64,000 nucleotides of DNA. It comes from Amycolatopsis sp. WAC 01376. Lineage in GTDB: Bacteria > Actinomycetota > Actinomycetes > Mycobacteriales > Pseudonocardiaceae. Of this stretch, positions 18,545 through 27,703 are shown one piece after another (position 1 is the stretch's first letter; each line of letters starts with the position of its first letter). Both the position numbers and the translations under genes were made by a program. The stretch lies in assembly GCF_003947415.1 (NCBI RefSeq), contig NZ_QHKL01000001.1, forward strand, positions 1,488,001-1,552,000, given 5' to 3'. The notes beneath the pieces are model-generated. The model did no database searches. It saw only the letters and a list, made by a program, of their open reading frames with translations, and was not told the DNA's origin.

Positions 18545-19714
18545 ATGACGATTCGACGATCATCTAATGATCGGCTCGCTCTGGGGGCTCTGCTGGTACT
18601 CGCCGTCGGGACGTTCACCGTCGGCACCGACGGGTTCGTCCTGAACGGGCTGCTGCCCACCATCGCCGCCGACCTGCGCGTTTCCGAAGCCGTCGCGGGC
18701 CAGCTGACCACGGTCTTCGCGGTGACCTACGCGGTTTCCTCGCCGCTCATCGCGGCGTTCACCGGCAAGCTCGATCGGCGGTGGGTGCTCGGCGCGGGGA
18801 TGGTGCTGTTCACGATCGGCATGGCCGGTCAGGCGCTCGGCGAGTCCTTCGCCGTGGTCGCCGTCGCACGCGTGCTGGCCGCACTCGGCGCCGCCGCGTT
18901 CCAATCCAACGCCTACGTCCTCGCCGGGGCACTGGCCTCGGACGAGCGCCGCGGCCGCGCTCTGGCCACCGTCTCCGCCGGGATGAGCGTCTCGATGGTG
19001 CTCGGCGTGCCGATCGGGGTGCTCGCCGGGAACTGGTTCGGCTGGCGCGCGGTCATGTGGGGGATCGGCGCGGTGGCGGTGGTGGTGACGCTGCTCGTGC
19101 CGCTGCTGCCCGGCGTCCGGATGCCGACGGTGACCCTGCGCGCCAGGCTCGCCGTCGTCGCGCGGCCGCCGATCGCGCGCGTGCTCGGCATAAGCGTTCT
19201 CGGTACCGCTGCGGGCTTCGCGGCCTTCGTGTACCTGCCGGTGCTGGTGGCGCCCGTGGCGGCGGGCGCGATGATCTCGTGGCTGCTCGTCGGTTTCGGG
19301 ATCGGGCAGATCGTGGGCAACGCCTTCGCGGGCCGGGCGACCGACTCACTCGGCTCCGCGCGCGTCCGCGCGATCTCGCTCGTCGGCACGGTCGCGACGC
19401 TGGCGCTGCTGGACGTCGCCGTGCTGAGCCTGCCCGGCGCCCTGGTCTTCGCGCTGGCTTCGGGGGTGTTCGGCGGGATGCTGATGGTGCCGCAGCAGCA
19501 CCGGCTGTTCTCACTGGCGCCCGACGCGCCGACGGTCGCCATGGGACTCAACGGTTCCGCGATCTACGCCGGCGGTGCCCTCGGTGCCGCGCTGGGTGGC
19601 GTCGTCCTGTCGTCGGCGGGCGTCTGGTGGGTCGGCCCTGTTGCCGCCTTCGTCGCTCTGCTCGCCTTCGCGCTTTCGGTCCCTTCGCGGAGGCCGGTGG
19701 CCCAGCCCGCCTGA
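18545..19714 (+). CDS. DHA1-type MFS exporter
   Basis: 389 residues with 12 predicted membrane helices. The N-terminal TVGTDGFVLNGLLPTIAADL and the AGQLTTVFAVTYAVSSPL stretch match drug:H+ antiporter-1 proteins such as those annotated as chloramphenicol or arabinose exporters. RALATVSAGMSVSMVLGVPIG has the motif C region (antiporter signature G-x(3)-G-P-x-G variant). Divergent from an ArsR regulator that probably represses it. Substrate unknown. Confidence 0.85.
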   Translation: MTIRRSSNDRLALGALLVLAVGTFTVGTDGFVLNGLLPTIAADLRVSEAVAGQLTTVFAVTYAVSSPLIAAFTGKLDRRWVLGAGMVLFTIGMAGQALGESFAVVAVARVLAALGAAAFQSNAYVLAGALASDERRGRALATVSAGMSVSMVLGVPIGVLAGNWFGWRAVMWGIGAVAVVVTLLVPLLPGVRMPTVTLRARLAVVARPPIARVLGISVLGTAAGFAAFVYLPVLVAPVAAGAMISWLLVGFGIGQIVGNAFAGRATDSLGSARVRAISLVGTVATLALLDVAVLSLPGALVFALASGVFGGMLMVPQQHRLFSLAPDAPTVAMGLNGSAIYAGGALGAALGGVVLSSAGVWWVGPVAAFVALLAFALSVPSRRPVAQPA

Positions 19715-19722
19715 CCGAAAGT

Positions 19723-19764
19723 GATAGCAAGGGACCCTTGCTATCGTTAGCGTGGGTACGCTAA
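19723..19764. terminator. Two adjacent hairpins downstream of MFS gene
   Basis: GATAGCAAGGG / CCCTTGCTATC (19723-19745; 11-bp perfect arms, 1-base centre) and TTAGCGT / ACGCTAA (19747-19764). They lie just after the MFS stop, before the family-3 repeat, in a convergent intergenic region and are likely terminators. Confidence 0.5.
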
Positions 19765-19798
19765 ATATCGCGTGGCCGCTCGACTTTCCCGTGCTGTG

Positions 19799-19855
19799 GT
19801 GTCCCCAATGTGGCATTGGGGACACTCAGCGTCTCCAATGCCACATTGGGGACAC
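19799..19855. repeat. Repeat family 3, locus 1
   Basis: Two tandem units of GTGTCCCCAATG-TGG-CATTGGGGAC joined by ACTCAGC; each unit is a hairpin and the second is inverted, so the whole 57 bases form a near-perfect larger palindrome. A related element occurs at 55774-55831. It lies between the convergent MFS and murQ genes. Confidence 0.8.
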
Positions 19856-19963
19856 CAGGGTCACCGCAGGGTCTTACGAGCACGAAGGCATCCCGGCGAC
19901 GGACACCCGTTCGCGTCGCGTGAGCGCGAAGCGTCGGGATGAACGGGTCTGTCCGCCGGTGGT

Positions 19964-20914
19964 TCAGCTCGCGCGCACCCGCAGGGAGTCGAGAGCCTTG
20001 CGTACGTGGCCATCGTTGGCCGCCAGCGCCTTCGCCGCGTTCGCGACGTCCTCGCCGGACAGCAGATGGACCAGCGCGACCTTGAGGTCGCCGTCGGCCT
20101 CGGTGAGCGCGTCGGAGCAGTCCGCCATGCTCATCCCGGTGGCCTCGCGCAGGATCCGGATGGTCCGTCCGCGCAGCTTCGCGTTGGTCGCCCGCATGCT
20201 GACCATCAGGTTCGAGTAGGTGCGGCCGAGCTTGATCATCGTCGCGGTGGAGAACGCCGTGAGGATGATCTTCTGCGCCGTGCCCGCCTTCATCCGCGTC
20301 GACCCGGCGATCGCCTCGGGGCCGGTGTCCACCGCGATGAGGACATCGACCCCCGGCGGCGTCACCGCGGCCGGATTGCCCGAGACCAAAGCGGTCCTGG
20401 CGCCGCGACGGCTGGCCGCGGCCAGCGCGCCGAGGACGTAGGGAGTCCGGCCGGAAGCCGTCAGCCCGAGCACGAAGTCGCCGGGGGCGACCGACTCGGT
20501 CACCTCGGCGGCTCCGGCCTTCGCGTTGTCCTCGGCGTCTTCGACGGCTTGGCGCAGCGCGCGTGCGCCGCCCGCGTGATGCGCGATGAACCAATCGGAG
20601 GGCACGTTGAACGTCGGCACGAGCTCCGCCGCGTCCAACGTCGCCAGCCTGCCGGAGGTGCCGGCCCCGAAGTAGTGCACGCGGTTTCCCGACCGCAGCG
20701 CTTCCACGGCGAAGTCGACCGCCCGTGCCACCTGCGGCAGCACCGCGGCGACGGCTTCGGGGACCCGGCGATCCTCGGCGTTGATGGCGCCGAGGATCCC
20801 CATGGTCGACATCAGGTCGATGTCGGTCGTCCGTGGATTGCGCTGTTCGGTTGGCGAATCGACGTGCACCACCTGGCGTGGGACGGTCATCATGCGCCTC
20901 ACTTTTTCGCTCAT
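19964..20914 (-). CDS. murQ: N-acetylmuramic acid 6-phosphate etherase
   Basis: 316 residues. MurQ cleaves the D-lactyl ether of MurNAc-6-phosphate to give GlcNAc-6-phosphate. Seen: N-terminal SPTEQRNPRTTDIDLMST, SIS-domain sugar-phosphate loops YFGAGTSGRLATLDAAELVP (about 80-99) and GLTASGRTPYVLGAL, the GPEAIAGSTRMKAGTAQK signature and a C-terminal UBA-like helical tail (EADGDLKVALVHLLSG). The ATG at 20914 overlaps the stop of the RpiR gene (ATGA), showing coupling. It is the last gene of the recycling set. Confidence 0.95.
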   Translation of the reverse strand: MSEKVRRMMTVPRQVVHVDSPTEQRNPRTTDIDLMSTMGILGAINAEDRRVPEAVAAVLPQVARAVDFAVEALRSGNRVHYFGAGTSGRLATLDAAELVPTFNVPSDWFIAHHAGGARALRQAVEDAEDNAKAGAAEVTESVAPGDFVLGLTASGRTPYVLGALAAASRRGARTALVSGNPAAVTPPGVDVLIAVDTGPEAIAGSTRMKAGTAQKIILTAFSTATMIKLGRTYSNLMVSMRATNAKLRGRTIRILREATGMSMADCSDALTEADGDLKVALVHLLSGEDVANAAKALAANDGHVRKALDSLRVRAS

Positions 20915-21909
20915 TTGCCGGTTTCCCGCGGCCGCCGCCTGCCGTCGGGCCGGACGCCCAGACGGTGCGAGCCAACCGCGTCCCTGGTCGCGTCGAGCGC
21001 GTTGACCGACGCGTCCATGTGCCGCTGCGCGACACCGATGAACAGGCAGTCGATGACGGTCAGCTGCGCGATGCGACTGGCGGTCGCACCCGAGCGGAAC
21101 GTCGTCTCCCGCGCGGCCGTGGTCAGTACGTGGTCGGAGACCTCGGTGATCGGCGAACGCGGGAAGTTCGTCACGGCGACGGTGATCGCGCCGTGCTCGC
21201 GGGCCACGCGCAGCGCCTCGACGGTGTCCGTGGTCGCGCCCGTGTGGGAGATGCCGATCGCGACGTCTCCCGTGCTCAGCACGGCGGCCGAGGTGAGCAT
21301 GATGTGCGTGTCCGACCAGGCGAAACTGACCCGCCCGATGCGGTGCAGCTTCTGCTGCAGGTCCGCGGCCACGAACGCGCTCGCGCCCACGCCGTAGACG
21401 TCGACCCGGCCGGCGCCCGCCAAAACGTCGATCACCCGCTGTAGCGACGGGACGTCGAGCTGGTCGGCGGTCTCCTCCACGGCACGGGCGTCCGCGAAGC
21501 TCACCTTGCCGATCACCGCGGCCAGGTCGTCCTCCGGACCGATCTCGCCGCCGAGGTTCCGGCTCGACCGGGCCTCCGTGCGGGCGGTGTCGGCCGCCAA
21601 GGCGATCCTGAGCTGCGGATACCCGCCGACCCCGACGGCCTTGCAGAACCGCGTGACGGTGGTTTCGCTCGTGTTGGCCGCGAGTGCGACCTCGGTGATG
21701 CTGCGTCGTGCGACCGTCGCGGGGTCCTCGAGGACGACCTTCGCGACACGCTGTTCAGCCCGGGCGAGCCCGGGCAGGAGGGAGCGAATCCGGACAAGCG
21801 GGCTCGCGTCAGCGTCCCGTGCCGTCTGCGCCGGCACGGCCTCGGACGGTGCGGCCGCGATTACGGAATCGGTATCGCCCACCGTGGGAAAGTTACTAAC
21901 CGTTGGCAT
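20911..21909 (-). CDS. RpiR/MurR-family regulator of muropeptide recycling
   Basis: 332 residues from ATG 21909. An N-terminal HTH_6 domain (about 45-115; ITEVALAANTSETTVTRFCKAVG) precedes a SIS domain (about 150-290; GRVDVYGVGASAFVAADLQQ and AIGISHTGATTDTVEALRVA) which in MurR senses MurNAc-6-phosphate. Coupled to murQ, so it very likely acts as the MurR equivalent. The HTH sequence is that of an RpiR family member, not an exact MurR match. Upstream lies a 210-base gap with direct repeats. Confidence 0.85.
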   Translation of the reverse strand: MPTVSNFPTVGDTDSVIAAAPSEAVPAQTARDADASPLVRIRSLLPGLARAEQRVAKVVLEDPATVARRSITEVALAANTSETTVTRFCKAVGVGGYPQLRIALAADTARTEARSSRNLGGEIGPEDDLAAVIGKVSFADARAVEETADQLDVPSLQRVIDVLAGAGRVDVYGVGASAFVAADLQQKLHRIGRVSFAWSDTHIMLTSAAVLSTGDVAIGISHTGATTDTVEALRVAREHGAITVAVTNFPRSPITEVSDHVLTTAARETTFRSGATASRIAQLTVIDCLFIGVAQRHMDASVNALDATRDAVGSHRLGVRPDGRRRPRETGK

Positions 21910-22001
21910 CTGCGACAAGGCTACCCACACCCTTCGGGAAGATCGCAACCTATCCGTGTCTGCGGATTCGATTTGCGATTAATCGTTGACCAGAAAGTCG
22001 C

Positions 22002-22032
22002 TAACCAGGTCGAGGCCGTTAACGAGGTCGAG
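22002..22032. repeat. Direct repeats upstream of the RpiR gene
   Basis: TAACCAGGTCGAG (22002-22014) and TAACGAGGTCGAG (22020-22032), one mismatch, 18 bases start to start, with further CTAAC/GTTA motifs around. They sit between the AmiE-like gene and the RpiR gene, and may be binding sites for the regulator or a neighbour. Confidence 0.4.
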
Positions 22033-22119
22033 CTAACGACTTGGCAACTTAGTGTCGCGACGCAAGGGGCTGTGTCCCGGTCAACGGAGCAGTCAGGTCA
22101 CCGCATCGGAATCGGCTGG

Positions 22120-23895
22120 TTACCTAGGGCTCAATTTCCAGCCGGTAGCGACGAAAGTAGGCGGATTATGCTCACTGTCCAGCAGTGTGCGGCCGCGTTC
22201 AGTGACTTTCACACCGTCCAAAGAAATTCCCCGTCCGGTGTAACGGGCATCGGTCGTGTAACGCCAGCGGAGGGTGATTTGTGAGCTTTGCGACACCTCG
22301 GCGGCGACCCGCCACCAAGCCCGATGGCCGTGTCCGCCGAGTCCGGGCTGATCCCCGGCGGGAGCGCCTGGTCCGTTTGCACGCAGAGTAATCGTTTTCC
22401 AGGTGGCTCCGCCGTCGGTACTCGCTTCCAAGAAGAGCGAGTCCGAGGGGCCTTCGGTGTCCACGAAGGTGGCGAAGGAGACCTTCAGCGGCCCGCCACG
22501 CGTCTGTAGCGGCGGAGTCGTGAGCGTGGCCGTGGAGACGTCCCCGGCGCCGCTGAACCACGCCTCACGGCCGTGCGCCGGGCGGACGGCCATCGCCTTC
22601 GCGAGCGAACTCGCCCACGCCTCCCTGGCGAGGTTGATCGAGCCCCAGCTCCGCGTCGGATGTACGCGGTTGGTGAGCAGGATCGCGAACGACCTCGACA
22701 GCGGGTCGATCACCAGCGAGGTCCCGGTGAACCCGGTGTGGCCCGCCGTCGAGGGCGCCGACAGCGCGCCCATGTACCAGGGCTGGTCGAGTTCGAAACC
22801 GAGCCCGTGGGAGTTGTCGGGGAACTTGTGGTTGTAGTTCGTCAGCATCGACTGGACGGTCTCCGGACGCAGGATCCGCTGACCGCGGTACGCGCCGCCG
22901 TTGAGGATCGTCTGCGCCAGCACGGCCATGTCCGGCGCGGTGGAGAAGACGCCCGCGTGCCCGGCGACGCCGCCCAGCGACCAGGCGTTCTCGTCGTGGA
23001 CTTCGCCGCGTACGAGCCCCCGAGGCGGCTTCGCGGCGTACTCGGTCGCCGCGACCCTTGCGAGTTTCGACACCGGCGGGTTGTATCCGGTGTCGGCCAG
23101 GCCCAGCGGGCCGGCGATGCGGTCCTGGACCACCTTGTCCAGCGGCGCCCCGGCCAGCTTTTCGACCAGGAAGCCGAGCGTCAGCAGGTTGATGTCGGAG
23201 TACAGGTACGTGCTGCCTGGCGCGTTCTTCAGCGGGCTGTCGAGGACGGCCTTCCGGCGCGACGGGATGTCCGGGTAGCCCTCCCACAGCGACGGGAGCG
23301 GTGTCGCGGCGAAGCCCGAGACGTGCGTGAGCAGCTGCTGGACGGTGACGGCCTCTTTGCCGTTCACCCCGAACTCCGGCAGGTACCGCACCACCGGCGC
23401 CGAGATGTCCAGCTTGCCCGCCTCGGCCAGCTGCATCACCGCGATGGAGGTGAACAGCTTCGAGATCGAGGCCATGTCGAAGATGGTGTCCGCGCGCATC
23501 GGCACCTGCTGCTCCGGTGGCAGCTCTGTGCCCTTCGCGTCGGCGTAGCGGACAGCGCCGCCGACGGCCTGGCGCTCGACGACCACGCCGTCGTGCGCGA
23601 GCAGGCCGACCGCTCCGGAGAAGTGGGGATGCCCGGTGGCGTCCGGCTTCGTCCAGCTCTCGATGAACTGCTCGGCCGCCTTGATCGGCGCCGGATCGAG
23701 GCCGGCCTCGGAGGGCGCGCCGTCGCGCAGGACGGTGGACGCGGGCGCGAAGCCCCCACGCGGCTTGTCGAACCGGCCCGCCGCGCGGTCTCCCTGTTCT
23801 CCGGTACCCGGAATCGCCTGCGCTCCCGCCGTCGACAGCGTGGTCGCCGCGACCAGGACGGAAACAGCCGCGATCAGGATCTTCCTAACACGCAA
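22120..23895 (-). CDS. AmiE-like serine hydrolase with extra C-terminal domain
   Basis: 591 residues, secreted: signal peptide ~1-28 (AGAQA). Residues ~60-430 form a penicillin-binding/beta-lactamase fold with S143-I-S-K146 (SxxK), YSDIN (YxN) and HTGFTG (KTG equivalent, with His). This is the family of Bacillus AmiE (YbbE), the N-acetylmuramyl-L-alanine amidase of cell wall recycling. A C-terminal ~150-residue domain (LEASTDGGATWKTITL) resembles the Ig/sialidase-like beta-domain of immune inhibitor A-type proteases and is extra compared with AmiE. The position next to namZ and nagZ supports the role; the reaction is inferred. Confidence 0.75.
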   Translation of the reverse strand: MRVRKILIAAVSVLVAATTLSTAGAQAIPGTGEQGDRAAGRFDKPRGGFAPASTVLRDGAPSEAGLDPAPIKAAEQFIESWTKPDATGHPHFSGAVGLLAHDGVVVERQAVGGAVRYADAKGTELPPEQQVPMRADTIFDMASISKLFTSIAVMQLAEAGKLDISAPVVRYLPEFGVNGKEAVTVQQLLTHVSGFAATPLPSLWEGYPDIPSRRKAVLDSPLKNAPGSTYLYSDINLLTLGFLVEKLAGAPLDKVVQDRIAGPLGLADTGYNPPVSKLARVAATEYAAKPPRGLVRGEVHDENAWSLGGVAGHAGVFSTAPDMAVLAQTILNGGAYRGQRILRPETVQSMLTNYNHKFPDNSHGLGFELDQPWYMGALSAPSTAGHTGFTGTSLVIDPLSRSFAILLTNRVHPTRSWGSINLAREAWASSLAKAMAVRPAHGREAWFSGAGDVSTATLTTPPLQTRGGPLKVSFATFVDTEGPSDSLFLEASTDGGATWKTITLRANGPGAPAGDQPGLGGHGHRAWWRVAAEVSQSSQITLRWRYTTDARYTGRGISLDGVKVTERGRTLLDSEHNPPTFVATGWKLSPR

Positions 23896-23933
23896 GGTCG
23901 TTCCCCTCAGCGCTGGTCGTCGCCACGGCGCGG

Positions 23934-24053
23934 CCCTGGTCTTTCAGGTCAAGGTGGCGGACACGGCGCCGTGGCACCGCGATAGCGGGGCCTTCGGCCG
24001 GGGCGGGTTCACACGTTCGGTCACTTTTCGGATGCATCTTCAGCTCCGCCGTC
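23934..24053 (+). repeat. Repeat family 2, copy B
   Basis: About 120 bases in the 161-base gap between namZ and the AmiE-like gene. It shares with copies A and C the core CACCGCGATAGCGGGGCC followed by TTCGGCCGGGGCGGGTTCAC, and the end TCTTCAGCTCCGCCGTCC. It lies on the plus strand, antisense to the minus-strand operon it interrupts. Confidence 0.75.
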
Positions 24054-24056
24054 CCT

Positions 24057-25325
24057 TCAGCGATAGATGAGATGGCGACGGCGTTTCCGGTCGAACTCGG
24101 CCAGTTCGGCCTGCCAGGACCCGACGATCTCGTCCGGCCCGGCGCCCTTGTCGATCATCGTGCGCAGCCTGTCGGAACCCGAGAGCTTGTCGAGGAAGTT
24201 GTCGGGCCGCCACTTGAACTTGTCCGGGTGCACCTGTTTCGCGGTGACGAACATGGTGACCGCGGTGCGGATGGCGTCGAAAGCGCGCGGGTCCGTGATG
24301 GTCACCTGCACGCCGCCGCAGGGCTCGTTGACGAACTTGCCGAACGTCGGCACGAAGTACGCCTCACGGAACTTCACACCGGGAAGCCGCAGTTCGCCGA
24401 GCTTTTCGCGCCAGCGCCAGTCGAGGCCGGGCGCGCCGATGATCTCGAACGGCCTGGTGGTGCCGCGGCCTTCGGAGAATACGGTGCCTTCGAACATCCC
24501 GGTGCCGGGATAGACGAGCGCGGTGTCCGGCGTCGGCATGTTCGGGCTCGGCGGGACCCAGGTCAGCCCGGTGCGGTCGAAGAGCTGATCACGCCGCCAG
24601 TCACGCACTTCGACGATTTCGAGCCTGCCCGGCGTGACACCCTCGGCAGGCAGGAACTCGGCCGCGAAGAACCGCGCGAGTTCGCCGACGGTCATGCCGT
24701 GCTGCTGCACGATCGGCTTCCGGCCGACACCCGAGGCGAACGCCGGGTTCAGCATCGGCCCGGCGGCCCTGCCGCCCAGCGGGTTCGGCCGGTCCAGCAC
24801 GACGATCGCCGCGCCGACCTTCGCCGCCGCGACCATCGCCGTGTACAGGGACCAGATGTAGGTGTAGAACCGCGCGCCGACATCGGCGATGTCGAAGACG
24901 ACGGTGTCCACACCCGCCTTCGTGAACATCCCGGCGAGCTTCGTCGCGTCGGCGCCGTACGCGTCGTACACCGGCACGCCGGTGCGCGGGTCGGTGTAGT
25001 CGCCTTCGGAACCGCCTGCCTGCGCGCTGCCGCGGAAACCGTGCTCCGGCCCGAACGCGGCGCGGGGCCGGACGCCGGCGGCGACCATCGAGTCGACGAT
25101 GTGGTCGCCGCTCGCCAGCACACCCGTCGGATTCGACAGCACTCCGAGCTTCCGGCCGGACAGCGGTGCCCAGCCCTTGGCGGCCAGCACGTCCGCTCCG
25201 GTGCGGGTGAGCGGGGGACCTTTGCTCTCGCTTTCCGGCTGCGCCCGCGCGACCGAGGACCCGGCCGTCAGCGCCGGGACCGCGAGCGCACCGGTGGCGA
25301 GGAAGTGGCGGCGGTTGAGGTTCAC
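24057..25325 (-). CDS. namZ: Exo-beta-N-acetylmuramidase (DUF1343)
   Basis: 422 residues from GTG 25325, overlapping the nagZ stop (GTGA). The N-terminus VNLNRRHFLATG is a twin-arginine signal, so the enzyme is exported folded. The DUF1343 features are present: GVLSNPTGV, FGPEHGFRGSAQAG, VYDAYG, FDIADVGARFYTYIW, DRPNPLGG and SPNMPTPDTALVYPGTG. NamZ releases MurNAc from the non-reducing ends of peptidoglycan glycans, feeding MurQ. Adjacent nagZ, AmiE-like gene and murQ give the same set as the Bacillus subtilis murQ-ybbC operon. Confidence 0.9.
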   Translation of the reverse strand: MNLNRRHFLATGALAVPALTAGSSVARAQPESESKGPPLTRTGADVLAAKGWAPLSGRKLGVLSNPTGVLASGDHIVDSMVAAGVRPRAAFGPEHGFRGSAQAGGSEGDYTDPRTGVPVYDAYGADATKLAGMFTKAGVDTVVFDIADVGARFYTYIWSLYTAMVAAAKVGAAIVVLDRPNPLGGRAAGPMLNPAFASGVGRKPIVQQHGMTVGELARFFAAEFLPAEGVTPGRLEIVEVRDWRRDQLFDRTGLTWVPPSPNMPTPDTALVYPGTGMFEGTVFSEGRGTTRPFEIIGAPGLDWRWREKLGELRLPGVKFREAYFVPTFGKFVNEPCGGVQVTITDPRAFDAIRTAVTMFVTAKQVHPDKFKWRPDNFLDKLSGSDRLRTMIDKGAGPDEIVGSWQAELAEFDRKRRRHLIYR

Positions 25326-27127
25326 CAGGTCAGCCCATGGCCGAAGGGGTATTTCACCGTGCCGACGTCCTTGCCCGCGGGGACGTCCACCGGCAGCTTG
25401 CCCTGCGGTTTCACCTTCCCGAGGATCACCTTCGCCAGCGCTTCGAGCGAAGGCGAGATGTAGCCGTACGTGGCGAGCCACGTCTTGATCGGGTTCTCGT
25501 AACCGGCGTCGTAGGGGATCTGGGCGGCGACCGCGACGACGGGCTTCCCGGTGTCGGCCAGCGCCTGCAACAGCTTGCCCTGCAACGGATATGTGCCGAC
25601 GTTGTTGGTCAGCACGACGACGAGGTCGACGTTCTTCGCCGCCGCGACGGCCTGCGCGATCTGCGCGTCGGTCGGTGTCTGGCCGGTCTGCAACGCCGTC
25701 GCCTGCGTGCCGTGCGCGGTGAGCTTCGCGGCCAGTGACGTCGTCGTGCTCACGCCCCAGCCGGTCACGAGCGTCTTCGCGGGCTGCTGCTTGAGCGGCA
25801 GGACGCCGCCGTCGTTGCGGATCGCGGTGACCGACCGGTCGGCGATGCCCTGCGCGGTCGCGAGGTTGGCCGGGGTGCCGACCTTCGACATCACCTTGGC
25901 CGGGTCGACGAACGGCGACGTCAGGATGCCCCGGTTCAGCTTGAGCTTGAGCACCCGGAGGACGCTCTCGTCGATGCGCCGCTCGGTCAGCTCACCCTTG
26001 CGGACGGCGTCGAGCACCGAGTTGATCGCGAGTTCGAGGTTCACCGGCATGAGCAGCTGGTCGATGCCCGCCTTCAGCGCCAGCACCGGGATCTCCGCGT
26101 CGCTGTGCATCTCGCGCACGGCGTCCATCGAGAGCGAGTCGGTGACGACGACACCGCGGTAACCGAGCTCCTCGCGCAGCTTGCCGGTGAGGATCGGCTT
26201 CGACAGCGTCGCGGGCTCGCCCGACGGGTCGAGGCTGGGGAACTGGATGTGCGCGCTCATGATCGAGTCGATGCCGGCCTTGATCGCGGCCTTGAACGGC
26301 GGCACGTCGGTCTCGCGCCAGCTGGCCTCGCTCCGGTCGATCCTGGGCAGCTCGTGGTGACTGTCGGTGGCGGCGTCGCCGTGGCCGGGGAAGTGCTTCG
26401 CGGCGGCGGACACCGTCTCGGAGCGCCGCCCGGAGTTCTGGAAGCCCTTGACCTGGGCCGCGACGAACTCGCTCGCCAGATCCGGGCGGCCGGAGAAGGA
26501 ACGGACACCGATCACCGGGTTCGCCGGGTTGGAGTTCACGTCGGCGTCGGGGGCGAAGTCCTGGTTGATGCCGACGGCGCGCAGTTCGTGCCCGAGGATC
26601 CGGGCGGCCTCCTGCGCGGCCTTGGTGTCACGGCCCGCCGAGATCGCCATCGCGTTCGGCAGTTCGGTGGCGGGGGCACCCATCCGGGTGACCGTGCCGC
26701 CTTCCTGGTCGGTCGCGATCTGCAATGGGATGCGGGCGCCGCTGCGGAGCGCGGCCCGCTGGAGCCCGTTCGAGAGCTTGGCGACCTGGACCGGGTCGTC
26801 GAAGTTGTCGCGGCTGTCGTTGTTGAAGTAGATGACACCGCCAAGGTGGAACTTCTCGACCACCTGCGCGGGGGTGTCCACACCGAAGTCGGCCTTGTTC
26901 TTGGCGTTGACCTCGTCGGCGGACTTCCCGTTCACCCAGGTGACGAACAGCTGCCCGACCTTCTGCTCCAGGGTCAATCCGCGCAACGTCCGCTGCGCCT
27001 CCACGTCCGCCGTCACCGGCTGCGCGGTCGCCGGAACGGCCGTGACGGCGAGGGTGAGCAGACCCGCGAGGGGCACGGCGAGCGCATGGATCCTCCGATG
27101 ACGGGCGTGCGCGGTTCGGGTCGTCAC
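25322..27127 (-). CDS. nagZ: Beta-N-acetylglucosaminidase (GH3)
   Basis: 601 residues with a signal peptide (AVTAVPATAQ, ~1-36), so it is exocellular like Bacillus NagZ. The GH3 barrel carries GQLFVTW and ATDQEGGTVTRMG, the NagZ-specific catalytic His loop KHFPGHGDAATDSHHELP (about 243-260) and the nucleophile Asp in VVTDSLSMDAV (about 328). A C-terminal GH3 domain follows (about 400-590). It removes GlcNAc from muropeptides. GTG 27127 follows GGGAGG. It is the first gene of the set; 576 bases upstream are non-coding. Confidence 0.93.
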   Translation of the reverse strand: MTTRTAHARHRRIHALAVPLAGLLTLAVTAVPATAQPVTADVEAQRTLRGLTLEQKVGQLFVTWVNGKSADEVNAKNKADFGVDTPAQVVEKFHLGGVIYFNNDSRDNFDDPVQVAKLSNGLQRAALRSGARIPLQIATDQEGGTVTRMGAPATELPNAMAISAGRDTKAAQEAARILGHELRAVGINQDFAPDADVNSNPANPVIGVRSFSGRPDLASEFVAAQVKGFQNSGRRSETVSAAAKHFPGHGDAATDSHHELPRIDRSEASWRETDVPPFKAAIKAGIDSIMSAHIQFPSLDPSGEPATLSKPILTGKLREELGYRGVVVTDSLSMDAVREMHSDAEIPVLALKAGIDQLLMPVNLELAINSVLDAVRKGELTERRIDESVLRVLKLKLNRGILTSPFVDPAKVMSKVGTPANLATAQGIADRSVTAIRNDGGVLPLKQQPAKTLVTGWGVSTTTSLAAKLTAHGTQATALQTGQTPTDAQIAQAVAAAKNVDLVVVLTNNVGTYPLQGKLLQALADTGKPVVAVAAQIPYDAGYENPIKTWLATYGYISPSLEALAKVILGKVKPQGKLPVDVPAGKDVGTVKYPFGHGLTW

Positions 27128-27703
27128 CTCAAAGCCTCCCAGATTCGTGCCTGACTCTCAGGTGGAAAGAAGTCCACCTGGAAGCACTGATATCCGGAAG
27201 CTACCCACGAGCACTTTGCTTGTCCATCGGCCACCCCCGCGATAGGTCCGTTCATACACAAAGGGACGCGAACGGGCCTGTCACGCTTGAAAACAGGGGT
27301 AAAACACTGGCGGCGCCCGTCGGCCGAAGCCGGCGGGCGCCGCCAGTCAGTGCGGGCAACTCGGGCGACCAAGCGTGCAACTCTGGTCGTACCTTCATGG
27401 ACTCGGCGTCCGGCGTCCCGGTACGCAGTCCCTAGACGACGAGCCTCCCGCGGCGCGCTGCGCGTGGGTACCCGGTGTCCGCACACGGAGATTCGCCGGG
27501 GTGGAACAGGCTTCTCTTCTACCTGTTCCCTGGCCGACCGAACGTCCGCACCTACTTTCTACGCCGTGAGCCGGGTCACTTCAAGTGCGCAGACGGGTGC
27601 ACCGGTACAGAGGCTCGATCTAGTGACACGGGCACCCTCCGCGACGGACAATTCGCGGCCCTGGCTGCGAAAACCGGTTCGGTACCGCCGTGTGGGTGTG
27701 CGC
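27128..27703. other. 576-base intergenic region upstream of nagZ
   Basis: No gene is seen between nagZ and the HAD gene, both on the minus strand. The region holds a strong hairpin (27306-27347), a TAGGTCCGTTCAT half-arm like repeat family 1 at about 27243-27255, and otherwise ordinary GC-rich DNA without reading frames that look coding. It must contain the nagZ promoter and the end of the HAD gene transcript lies beyond it. Confidence 0.6.
27306..27347. terminator. 14-bp stem hairpin in intergenic region
   Basis: ACTGGCGGCGCCCG (27306-27319) pairs perfectly with CGGGCGCCGCCAGT (27334-27347) around a 14-base loop. No T-run follows. It could end transcripts leaving the HAD gene (minus strand) before nagZ. 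Confidence 0.5.

Noticed and set aside
18558..18572. GATCAT-CTA-ATGATC inverted repeat near the ArsR/MFS promoter.
   Set aside because: It lies inside the MFS coding sequence (codons 5-10); a regulatory role is not excluded but it may be chance.
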